Below are positions 40,748 to 50,112 of a DNA stretch of 64,000 nt, in pieces. The stretch lies in assembly GCA_023212645.1 (NCBI GenBank), contig JALBYC010000003.1, positions 806,001 to 870,000 of the forward strand, written 5' to 3'. Position 1 is the first letter of the stretch. Each line of letters opens with the position of its first letter. A program made the position numbers and the translations under genes. Source of the stretch: Farysia itapuensis (Eukaryota > Basidiomycota > Ustilaginomycetes > Ustilaginales > Ustilaginaceae). Under the pieces are notes generated by a model. The model was not told where the DNA came from. It saw nothing but the letters and a program-made list of their open reading frames with translations, and did not search any database.

Positions 40748-41075
40748 GACAGTCAACCGAACTAAGAGTAATTTACGCGCTTTGTTGTTGACACGTCTAA
40801 TCTCGCGTGGTGCCTATTTTCGCGTTTATTCGGATCTCGGAGCGATCAGAGATCTGTTAGGGTGTGACACCGTGTGAGTAACTCAGCTAACTCAGCTTAA
40901 CTCAGTAAACCCCTCGGGCCGATCGGAGCAATCGGGCCCTCAGCTTGAGCGCGGTGTCAGATCGTTGTAACACGCGTTTTCCACGTTCGTGGATCATCTG
41001 AACAACACTTTTGTATCTTTCGAACGCTGATTCCTCCGCTTCCATCTGTTCGATTTGCACGCAGCCCTCCGTGTC

Positions 41076-42274
41076 ATGCCCGTCAACGAGTTCGATGATG
41101 TTCTCACTAATCAGCCTGTAGTCATCGACAACGGCTCTGGAACCATCAAAGCTGGCTTTGCAGGGCAGGATGCACCCAAATGCTTCTTTCCCAGCTTCGT
41201 GGGGCGTCCCAAGCACCCGCGTGTCATGGCTGGCGCTGTGGAAGGGGATCTGTTCATAGGCAAGAAGGCACAGGAGCTTAGGGGGCTGCTCAAAATCAAG
41301 TATCCGGTGGAACACGGCATCGTCACTGACTGGGAGGACATGGAACGTATTTGGAACCATGTCTATACAGACGAGCTTGAAACCCTGTCCGAAGAGCATC
41401 CTGTCTTACTGACAGAAGCACCACTCAACCCACGTGCCAACCGCGATATGGCAGCCCAGATTTTCTTCGAGACCTTCAATGTTCCGGCACTCTTCACTTC
41501 TATACAGGCTGTGCTCTCTCTCTACTCATCCGGCCGCACAACAGGGATAGTCTTGGACTCTGGCGACGGTGTCACACACGCTGTCCCCGTCTACGAGGGC
41601 TTCTCGATGCCAAATGCGATACGAAGAGTGGATGTAGCAGGACGTGACGTGACTGAACATCTTCAAATGCATCTCCGCAAAGCAGGCTATCACCTTCATA
41701 CGTCAGCTGAAAAAGAGATCGTCCGCATCATCAAAGAAAAGGCTTGCTACGTCGCACTCAATCCATCAAAAGAAGAGAAGGACATCAAGGAGTACGAAGA
41801 GTTCAAACTCCCCGATGGCAACACAGTCAAGCTCGGGTCAGAGCGATTCCGCGCGCCAGAAATTCTCTTCAATCCAGAATTGATAGGTCAAGAATTCCCA
41901 GGTGTTCATCAGGTACTCGTCGACTCCATCAATCGGACCGACTTGGATCTCCGCAAGAATCTCTTCTCTAATATAGTGCTCAGCGGTGGCACGACACTCA
42001 CAAAAGGCTTTGGTGATCGTTTGCTCAGCGAAACGAAACGTTTAGCGGTGCGCGATATGAAGATCAAGATCTTTGCACCGCCCGAGCGCAAGTACTCAAC
42101 CTGGATCGGAGGAAGCATCCTCGCCGGCCTCAGCACGTTCAAGCGCATGTGGGTGAGCGCTGAGGAATACAACGAAGATCCAGAGATCATCCACAAGAAG
42201 GTCAGTCACGACGGCCGGAATTGACTCGCCTTTGACCGTGCACTGACTTCCGTCTTCTTCCTCAGTCCTTTTGA
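41076..42274 (+). CDS. ARP1: Actin-related protein 1 (centractin), dynactin filament
   Basis: Two exons, 41076-42200 and 42266-42274, give 377 residues. Arp1 forms the short filament of dynactin, the cofactor for dynein. The start [20 protein letters not shown] and the blocks [57 protein letters not shown] and [18 protein letters not shown] follow Arp1 rather than conventional actin. The ATP-binding [12 protein letters not shown] and LDSGDG loops are intact. The intron (GTCAGT...CTCAG, 65 nt) joins HKK to Ser-Phe-stop, giving an IIHKKSF end; animal Arp1 ends in HRKTF. Without splicing the frame continues for eight unrelated codons. The ATG at 41076 is preferred; an in-frame ATG lies at 41055. 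Confidence 0.93.
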
Positions 42275-42486
42275 GCCCAAAGTTTGTACAGATTTGCTAC
42301 CCAGCTGTCCGGTCCTCTCTGCACGCCAAGTTCGTTCGTTTCGTTTACCCGTATTGGGTGCAGTGTAGTCTAAGCAATGTCACGTGTGCTGAATGTGCTC
42401 GAGCTTTCAACGATTTGAGAGGAAAGCGCCTCCTCCCGGGATCCGCATAGCACCCAATTGATGAATTCTTTGTTGAACGGGCGAAT

Positions 42487-42572
42487 CGTGTTCGGAACAA
42501 TTCGGGTTTCGGAATTCGGGACTCGGGATTCGGAATCTGGAAGTCGGAATTCGGAATTCGGGACTCGGAATT
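42487..42572. repeat. Degenerate TTCGGAATTCGGGACTCGG repeats
   Basis: About six to eight imperfect 7- to 9-bp units (TTCGGAA, TCGGGAC, TCGGGAT) follow each other. Each is partly self-complementary (GGAATTCC-like), so the stretch could fold into small hairpins. Confidence 0.6.
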
Positions 42573-43145
42573 TGCGTCTCAGACCGCGCAGGACTACCTG
42601 CAGAGGGGGATAGCGGGCCCTGCGGCGGGCCCTGCAATGGAGGTCGTCCTCCCAGCGCCTTCCCTTTCCTTTTACATCATTTAGGTTGATTGCATTCGCA
42701 AACTCCTTCATGTAGGTTGCAATATCACTACATTCATCCATCATTCTTCTCTTCAGTCTTACGTCGAATTGACGACAAACCTCACATTAGTAACGTGTCT
42801 TGCATGCGTTTGCTTGCTTCGTTCAGTGAATTGGAGAGCGCCGAGTTTGTGCGCGTATAGTCTTGGGCCGGCCAAACTAAATATCTGAACAGCCTGTTTG
42901 CCCTGTGGCGCGGCCTCATGGACGACACTTTCAGAGACAAGTGAAAACGTCTACGAAGGACTTCTCTGTCACGAGATTAGCCAGTGGTCTGTCAAAGTCA
43001 GGGCAAGAGCGGTCATCTATGGCGTTCTCTCAGGCGGTTCAGCCCGAGAACATCCTCCGAAACGAGCCAAGTGATCACGGGGCAGGGTTGGCTGCGGATT
43101 AAAAACCACGCAGAAGCGTCATCGAGTAAGATTGAGTAATCTGTG

Positions 43146-43299
43146 GCGCAATTTTTGGAAGTCTGCAGCGCAATTTTTGGAAGTTTGCAGCGCAATTTTT
43201 GGAAGTTTGCAGCGCAATTCTTGGAAGTTTGCAGCGCAATTCTTGGAAGTTTGCAGCGCAATTCTTGGAAGTTTGCAGCGCATTTCATGGGCAATCCGC
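43146..43299 (+). repeat. 22-bp tandem repeat, seven copies
   Basis: The unit GCGCAATTYTTGGAAGTTTGCA recurs exactly every 22 bp, beginning at 43146, 43168, 43190, 43212, 43234, 43256 and 43278. The 5' copies have TTTTT and the later copies ATTCTT, so copies evolved in order along the array. A further diverged GCGCAATT word follows at 43301. Because 22 is not a multiple of 3, the three phases give small shifting peptides and no protein is implied. Confidence 0.85.
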
Positions 43300-43611
43300 A
43301 GCGCAATTAATGGGGCAAAACCAGATCGGGAGCATTGCCGGTTATCTCGACAGAAAGTACTATAAGTGGTCCAGGGCAAATGCCATCTGCTTAGAGATTC
43401 AGGTGCGTACGTGGAGCACTGAAAACAAGGCTATTGTTGTTACAGAGCCATTCTAAAGTACGGAAGCAAGGTTTTCTGAATTCTGACAGAACTAGGAGAC
43501 AGTGGTGTCGATGGCACAGCACGCTCTTATGGCTGTCTTTTATGCTGAGTTCTACCAGTCGCTTTGATTATGACTCTGCAACCATCTCGAGATACGTGTT
43601 TCGACCCTGAT

Positions 43612-43720
43612 TTTGTTGCTATAATTTTTATTATTTAATTAAATAATTAAATAATGGGCCGGCCCATAATTTATTTTTTTCTAAATAAATTGATTTTAAT
43701 ATTATTTTATACGCCAGAGC
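43612..43720. repeat. AT-rich tract with GGGCCGGCCC palindrome
   Basis: About 110 bp of nearly pure A/T, containing ATTAAATAATTAAATAAT, with a single GGGCCGGCCC palindrome (43656-43665) flanked by complementary ATAAT/ATTAT words. It stands out in this GC-rich genome. Confidence 0.7.
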
Positions 43721-44292
43721 GGTGATTAAATTGCTCAAAAGTTGTCATTGCAGAGAACGGGACGTAAGAGATGGCACAATAATGCACGAGGGCGAAGCTC
43801 TATCCGCATGGCGCGCAACGATAGAAAGCACACACGACGATCCCTCAGTAGTCATGGCTCAAAAAGATACAAGAAGAGTATTGTGAGTGGCGAGCAGCCA
43901 TACAGACGAAATTCACCAGAGGTGAACGTGCTTGCGTGCTTGACGCGAGAGAAGCCTAAAGGTCGGCCGCAACTTTCCTCATGACACACGACTTTACCAT
44001 GGATCACATCTTTTTCGCGACGATAGGGAGCTTTCGATGCACGCAGAATTAGATTTAGATGGACGTCCGAACCAAATTCGCCTGATACGTTTCAGGACTG
44101 GGGATCTTTTCTTCGTTCAGCTCATCGAAATTTATTAAGTTAGTGAACCGAAAGCTCCGTGAAGGGACTTTTCCTTCCATGTCAAGCATGATGCAGGGCA
44201 AGAGATGGCCTGATCAACGAGAGCTCATCAACGTCGTACCAACGAGGACTCGCTCGGTTCGCGGATAAGATAGTTAAATATCTTTTCGTCAA

Positions 44293-44475
44293 GGCTTTTC
44301 GCAGCACGAAGCACGAGTGTGCTACACGACCATGTATGTCTGCAGTCTGGACGGTGTCAAAAGGGCGATTAAAGGGACGAGCTCGGCTTTTCGCAGCACG
44401 AAGCACGAGTGTGCTACACGACCATGTATGTCTGCAGTCTGGACGGTGTCAAAAGGGCGATTAAAAGACGAGCTC
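44293..44475 (+). repeat. 92-bp tandem duplication
   Basis: Two copies of a 92-bp unit starting GGCTTTTCGCAGCACGAAGC are directly adjacent (second begins at 44385). They are identical except near the end of the unit, where AAAGGGACGAGCTCG differs from AAAAGACGAGCTCG. A recent duplication is likely. Confidence 0.85.
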
Positions 44476-44703
44476 GGAATCTTACTAGTGAGAATTATGG
44501 CAAGCTACTACAGGCGACAGTGGTCTGAAGCTATATACGTCTGTACATTCCTCTGATCCGAAGATGGCCATGTATGACCTGACGAGTGCAACGCAAGCTG
44601 TTCCGTGTCATCGCGCTGGGAGTAATAGGTAGATCGTGCATTCGAGCTATGCCAGCACATACGTGAAAAACGATAGCATACATGTTGTGGAAGACGTCAG
44701 GAA

Positions 44704-45910
44704 ATGATAGCATACAGTCGAGACAGCATACAGTCAAGACAGCATACAGTCAAGACAGCATACAGTCAAGACAGCATACAGTCAAGACAGCATACAGTCA
44801 AGACAGCATACAGTCAAGACAGCATACACTCAAGATACGATAGCATACAGTCAAGAATGGCAGCATACAGTCAAGAGAGGCAGCATACAGTCAAGAAATG
44901 ATAGCATACAGTCAAGAAATGATAGCATACAATCAAGAATGGCAGCATACAGTCAAGGTAGCATACAGTCAAGAATGGCAGCATACAGATACGATAGCAT
45001 ACAGTCAAGAAAGATAGCATACAGTCAAGAAAGATAGCATACANNNNNNNNNCAGTCAAGAATGGCAGCATACAGATACGATAGCATACAGTCAAGAAAG
45101 ATAGCATACAGTCAAGAAAGATAGCATACAGTCAAGAAATGATAGCATACAGTCAAGAAATGATAGCATACAATCAAGAATGGCAGCATACAGTCAAGGT
45201 AGCATACAGTCAAGAATGGCAGCATACAGATACGATAGCATACAGTCAAGAAAGATAGCATACAGTCAAGAAAGATAGCATACGGTCAAGATACGATAGC
45301 ATACAGTCAAGATACGCTAGCATGCAGTCAAGACAGCATACACTCAAGACAGCATACACTCAAGACACGATAGCATACAGTCAAGATACGATAGCATACA
45401 GTCAAGACACGATAGCATACAGTCAAGATACGATAGCATACAGTCAAGAGGGGCAGCATACAGTCAAGATAGCATACAGTCAAGAAAGGTAGCATACAGT
45501 CAAGATTGGTAGCATATACTCAAGATAAGATAGCATACACTCAAAATATGATAGCATACACTCAAAAAAGCCTATGATAGCATACAGTCAGGGTACGGTA
45601 GCATACACTCAAGACACGATAGCATACAGTCAAGATACGATAGCATACATTCAAGAAATGATAGCATACACTCAAGAAAGGCAGCATACAGTCAAGAAAG
45701 GCAGCATACAGTCAAGACAGCATACAGTCAAGAAAGGCAGCATACAGTCAAGACAGCATACAGTCAAGATAGGTAGCATATACTCAAGATAAGTTAGCAT
45801 ACACTAAAGACAGCATACAGTCAAGAAAGGTAGCATACAGTCAAGACAGCATACAGTCAAGGCAGCATACAGTCAAGAAAGGCAGCATACAGTCAAGAGA
45901 CGATAGCAAT
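44704..45910 (+). repeat. Minisatellite with core AGCATACAGTCAAGAC
   Basis: About 1.2 kb of some 60-70 copies (estimate by eye) of the core AGCATACAGTCAAGA. At the 5' end the unit is a regular 16 bp (AGCATACAGTCAAGAC). Later units have variable spacers such as AATGAT, TACGAT and AAGGC, giving 15-24 bp. Variants include AGCATACACTCAAG and AGCATATACTCAAG. Every copy is on the same strand. Short open frames inside the array only reflect the unit and are not genes. Confidence 0.95.
45044..45052. other. Assembly gap (9 Ns)
   Basis: A run of nine N inside the minisatellite. The 78 bases just before it (44966-45043) and just after it (45053-45130) are identical. Confidence 0.99.
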
Positions 45911-46229
45911 ACTCATGCGACGAGTGCACCCTGTATGGGGCGTGTACGCAAAGCAGAACTCAGAGAGTTCGGTCCCGTGTGATGAGCAAGAAGATTTGAA
46001 CGAAGGCTGATCAAAAGCCTGCTTTCGTAGGAGCGATTTTCATTATAGGCACTATTTCTAGGGTCACGTTGCTTCGCTTGTGGCGAAGTCGGCCGTGTGA
46101 CACGAGGAGCGCGTGGGGCAATATTGAGTCATTTTTATTGCGTTCAGCTACTTAAATCCGTGGCAGCGTGCCGATTGCACTGCTGTGGTGCTGATGAAAG
46201 ATGGGCTAGGTCTGCAAACTTGATCAACA

Positions 46230-48147
46230 CTATGCTGCCATGCGTTGCACTAAGATCCAGGCTTCGTGTACAACTTCACGATTCAGGTATCGAAAGCGAT
46301 CGTCGAGAACGTGAAGACGGGCCAGAACATAGTCTACAGCCCGCGACGCCTCGAGATTGCGCACTTTGCGTGAGCCAGGTGGGGCAACTTGAAGCACTGA
46401 GGTCCTTAAGAGCTCCGGAGTGACCATGACGTAGAGATCTTCATGCCCGTGCGCAGAAAGGCTGCCTCGAGGGGCAAGAAGAATGTAACCTTCCCTCATC
46501 ATGCTCCTGATGCACGCTTCGAAAAGTGTTGCGATACCTCGGGGGTAGAGGAAGTCGGCATTAGCAACCACCCTCAGAGCTGTCTGGCGAAGGTCCTCGT
46601 GCGACATTAGATCTCGCAGACTGAAGTGTCGACCGGTTTGGAGAGGCAAAACAGCTTCTCCACGGGTATGCCGGTCGATGAGCTGCTGGACGCAAAGGCG
46701 AAAGTATGAATCTGTCAGATTGTGATCTGGTATCTTGTCTTGTTCCCTCAAGGACCGAGACGGGAGATGTCGCTCCTCACGACTCCGCATAGTCGAGTTG
46801 GACGTGGATCGTTCTGGCTCGCTCATGGTGGCTGCTGATGCTTCAGGTGGAGGCGTGGCCAAAGTGAGACCTATCTGGGGCTCTGTCTTGAATTGCTGAT
46901 GAGATCGGGTGGCGGACGGCTGGCTATGCAGTGCAGCCAATGGTGGAGCATGATGCGGAGTTTCTCGTCTTGTAATACCCAATATGATGTTGCGGGCCTC
47001 TTGCTGCGAAGCTGTCATGGTGCACCCTCGACTGGAGCGCTCACGTTCGGAAAGAGCCTCGGTATGGTCGCGAACTTGCGGATCAGGCGGTGAGGGGTTA
47101 TACTGCGTTTCACCAAGAATTTTTTTCCGAGCTTCGGCCGCAGACAAAGCAAAGTCTGAGCCTGGCTTGGAACGCTTCTGCTTTTTGTTCCGAGAAGTTG
47201 AGCCATCTTCGTCCGAGTCATTGGAAGTGTCGGGCGACCGAAGGCGTCGAGGATGCTGGGTTGCGGCCTTGCGCTCGGCAATGGTCGCAAGAGTGAGAGG
47301 CGCCCTGTATATCGAGTCTGCTCGCGATATGACGTCGAGTTGATGCCGACTTTCGTAGTTGAGGTCGTGGCATTTTACTGTAGAGAGCTCTTCGTCAGCT
47401 GTGCACAAGCATCAGAACGCTTGCGAGGCAACCTACCCGCTTTATGAATGTGAATGTAGCACCCACTGAGACGATCTATCGCGATCTTGCCGCTGCAAAT
47501 GACAACATCACCAAGCTGGAAGTCTGGGACCATAGGGGCGAGCATAGGTGCCCTGGACGACGAAGCTGAGCTCTGGTCATGCTTGTACCAGCGAGAATAG
47601 ATGTAGCAATCAGGAATGCCTGTGGCGTTGGCGATATCACTCGACGTCTTTGCCTTTCTTCGCTTATTTCTCTTCTGCAACAGACGCAGGACGGCTGTGC
47701 CATCATCAACTTATTCGAGCCGACACTGTAAGTCGAGATGTATGCTGACGGAGCTGGCATCGTTACTTACCATCGTAGGCGATGCTGTCTTCTTTGCCGA
47801 CGACGCCTACAATCATGCCGCAGACCTCGGCCCTGACACAGGGATAGTTCATGTGACGAAAGAAGCTCAGCCCTGTACGGTATCAGGACGGTCAATTTGA
47901 GCTGTACAGCCAAAGCCAACCATGTCTACTTACCTCCAAGAGATGATGACAAGGACTTCATGGGCGACATTCTGCGCACATGCCTGCAGGTGCATTTTGG
48001 AATTGCATCGTCGTCTTGTTCGGCCCACTCGTAGAATGATACTACATCGCTCGAGGAAAGGCCGAGGAGGAAGTCGATGCATTGACTGTTGCCATCCGAG
48101 GCTCTGTGTTGAGCTGGGTTTGATCGGAAAGTTGAAGCTTCAGCCAT
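46230..48147 (-). CDS. STN1-like OB-fold telomere protein (CST complex)
   Basis: Four exons: 48147-47934, 47872-47771, 47709-47437 and 47398-46230, giving 585 residues, with all phases consistent. The OB fold is split over exons 2-4: FFRHMNYPCVRAEVCGMIVG (exon 2), then SIAYDVDDGTAVLRLLQK across the second splice, then PDFQLGDVVICSGKIAIDRL, and CHDLNYESRHQLDVISRADS in exon 4. The pattern 'HP-x-R...GVV...DDGT...GD-V-V-G...' with a final helix is that of Stn1, which with Ctc1/Cdc13 and Ten1 caps telomeres and helps fill in the lagging strand. The C-terminal 180 residues (SYFRLCVQQLIDRHTRG, EACIRSMMREGYILLAPRGS) look like winged-helix units, also as in Stn1. A disordered linker lies between. Acceptors at introns 1 and 2 were chosen by phase. 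The call is by pattern and moderate. Confidence 0.62.
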
Positions 48148-48362
48148 GGAGAGCAAGAGTCAGACCATTTCTGTAGATGGTAGCCTGATGTGGAGAGCGA
48201 GTCAGTGAACACACTCGCAATTTTAGCAGAAAAGTAACACTCAACCAACGCGTCGCACTTTCCGTACTTTCCTGTCTTTGATCTTTCCTATAATCCTATC
48301 CCCTTTCTTTCTCAATTTCTTCCCAACCACGAACGACCACAACAAGTCAACAACATCTCGCC

Positions 48363-49004
48363 ATGTCTGAACAACTGTACGTGCATTGCGCAAAGCGGAC
48401 TAGAACACAGCCGCATTGACTAATCGCTGTCTACACCCTAGTACTGCTGCTGTTTCTTCCAACGGAGCCACACAGGCCGATCCCGTTAGCCCAGAGACCA
48501 CCCGAGTCGACAAGGGCAAAGGCAAGAGCAGACAGGAACCAGGTATGTATCGCATTAAACCCGATGTGCAGGAAGACCCAGATACTCATGGTCGTTGTTG
48601 CTAACCCAGATGAGGACGATGAAGAAGAAGAAGACGAAGAGGACGACGAGGAAGAAGATGAAGACGACGATGAAGACGTAAGTGCTTAGGCTAATTCTGA
48701 CTATTTCAGCAGGCTAATCCTTCACTCATCTCCATAGCTCGACGAGACGTTGGATGATGATAATGAGGACTTCGGGGAGATTGACCCGTCCAACATTGTC
48801 TATACTGGTCGGCGCCGGAACGCGCCTATGGACTACAGCTCCGAAGAGGCGCTGAAGCAGGCTGGCTTGGACCAGGCAGCCGCGTCTGCTGACCAGGAAG
48901 AAGAAGATGCCGAATTCAAGGTACGTTGGTATGATGCTTTGCGCACGAGACTTCCGTGCTAACCTCGCTTCGTGGACTAGGGCGAAGACATGGAGGAGGA
49001 ATAA
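48363..49004 (+). CDS. CHZ1: Histone H2A.Z-H2B chaperone Chz1
   Basis: Five exons: 48363-48376, 48442-48542, 48610-48677, 48738-48920 and 48981-49004, giving 129 residues. Chz1 escorts H2A.Z-H2B dimers for SWR1-dependent deposition. The protein begins MSEQLTAAVSS across a 14-nt first exon. The second third is a dense acidic tract (about 39-61). The family motif is FGEIDPSNIVYTGRRRN (73-89), followed by an acidic tail. The small last exon adds GEDMEEE. All introns have GT-AG ends (donors GTACGT, GTATGT, GTAAGT, GTACGT) with lengths 60-67 nt. It faces STN1 divergently across 215 bp and converges with RPC17, 71 bp apart. Confidence 0.88.
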
Positions 49005-49075
49005 GGGCTTTAACAATATTTGTCGAACTAGTCGTCCACTAAAAGTACAAGATGTTTCTACAAAGGGTGACTGTG

Positions 49076-49920
49076 CTACTCGTCGAGCTCGACATCTACC
49101 GCGCCTTCGGCGAAGCCTTCGTTGACAAATTCGTCCTCGTCCATTTCGTCCTCGTAGTCTTGGTCTATGGCCTCCATTTCTGGGTCTGGATCGACGACGT
49201 GTGCGAGGCCGGTCTCTTGTTGTGTGCCAAGTTCTGCGGCTGCTGCTACTTGGCCTGTAAGTTCGCTGATCTGATGAGAGGCACCAGTGTCCGGCCCAGA
49301 CTCGTGGTCTACGTCGACATAGGCACCCTGAGCACCTTCTTGAGCATAGACGTTGACGTCGCCATCTATTGCGACCGGTAAGTGCATCTGTATAAGCGCA
49401 AGTAGCTGATCAATTTGTTCCGGCTGGAATCGGTCCTGGAGCTCTTCAACGAGTGTATGCAACTCCACCACGCTCTGTGGCGCGTGGTTGACGATCTGAA
49501 GTCTCTCAGACTTGTTCAAGCCCAGTGCGCCTCTTCTCGACTCAGCATCTGTGACTGAGAAGCCAGACTGCTTGAGCGCATCTGAAAAGGCGCTGATTGC
49601 CTCTGCAGTCTGATGAGCGCAAGGCCGAGTCACTTGACTAAGGGCAGCTATCGTCTGCAGGATTGCCATCAAAACAGTTAGTGAGCAGACCAAGGTAGAT
49701 CAAGGACCCCACTTACCTCGTACTGCACTGTTCTGAGATTTTCAGGAATGTGCGACAGCCAGTCATCGTCTGTATCGCGATGGACGACTAACCCCGTCAC
49801 TGGGTCTACTTCAATAGAGGGTTTTACGGTTCTCGACCTTTGTCCCGATTCAGTCTCTTTGAGCACACGAAGCACTTCAAAGTCACTCAACAGCGCCGAG
49901 CGCGGTTTGAGGACTTTCAT
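49076..49920 (-). CDS. RPC17: RNA polymerase III subunit Rpc17 (RPC9/CRCP)
   Basis: Two exons, 49920-49717 and 49654-49076, with a 62-nt intron, give 260 residues. Rpc17 pairs with Rpc25 as the stalk of RNA polymerase III, equivalent to Rpb4/Rpb7. The start MKVLKPRSALLSDFEVLRVL matches the family (human MEVKDANSALLSNYEV). ENLRTVQYE joins TIAALSQVTRPCAHQTAE across the splice, then NKSERLQIVNHAPQSVVELH and QPEQIDQLLALIQMHLP. The C-terminus carries about 90 extra residues compared with yeast (161 residues), ending in an acidic block, DQDYEDEMDEDEFVNEGF. It shares a 192-bp divergent promoter with SOF1. Confidence 0.87.
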
Positions 49921-50112
49921 CCCCGCTTCGCCGCCCTTGTGGTGCTGCTGGTAATGATGAGAGAAGTATGCTTCCCACTCCAAAATTAGGTATGTTCTTC
50001 TGGTATTACGTAATCCATTTTTGAGATTTTCGACCAAAGTTTTGAGGTTTTGATGTACTTTTGATGGACCCCCTTTCGACGTTTGACCTCTTGCAACGTA
50101 GCGCACATAGAC

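Larger units (their letters stand above)
39977..41075. other. Intergenic region with duplications upstream of ARP1
   Basis: A 1099-bp gap. It contains a 68-bp tandem duplication (40154-40289) and a short-unit repeat zone built from GGCGCAAAGG- and GGCGCTTCGG-like words (about 40617-40747). A run of TAACTCAG-like words lies at 40875-40910. No gene is supported. Confidence 0.5.
42275..46229. other. Gene-free repeat block
   Basis: Nearly 4 kb without a supportable gene, the longest such stretch in the window. It holds TCGGAATTCGGGACTCGG-type repeats (about 42487-42572), a 22-bp tandem array, an AT-rich tract with a 10-bp palindrome, a 92-bp tandem duplication, a 1.2-kb minisatellite and a 9-N assembly gap. 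Small open frames arise from repeat units. No transposase, reverse transcriptase or terminal inverted repeats are seen. Confidence 0.7.

Noticed and set aside
40502..40756. 84-codon minus-strand frame in the short-unit repeat zone
   Set aside because: Cys/Leu/Arg-rich translation of repeats; no family features.
43132..43456. Small open frames with FLEVCSAI / SKNCAANFQ repeats
   Set aside because: They are translations of the 22-bp tandem array in shifting phases, on both strands, with no start context or family.
43742..43984. 80-codon basic frame as a remnant of a transposon protein
   Set aside because: No recognisable motif, no terminal repeats and no neighbouring element parts.
44704..45107. 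Open frames with repeated peptides (SIQSRQHTVK on plus, CYRICMLPFLT on minus) inside the minisatellite
   Set aside because: The peptides simply repeat the 16-bp unit, frames are interrupted by unit-length changes, and one runs across the N gap.
44704..45910. CRISPR-like look of the regularly repeated unit
   Set aside because: Units are about 16 bp with spacers of 0-9 bp that are not unique. The organism is a eukaryote and there are no cas genes.
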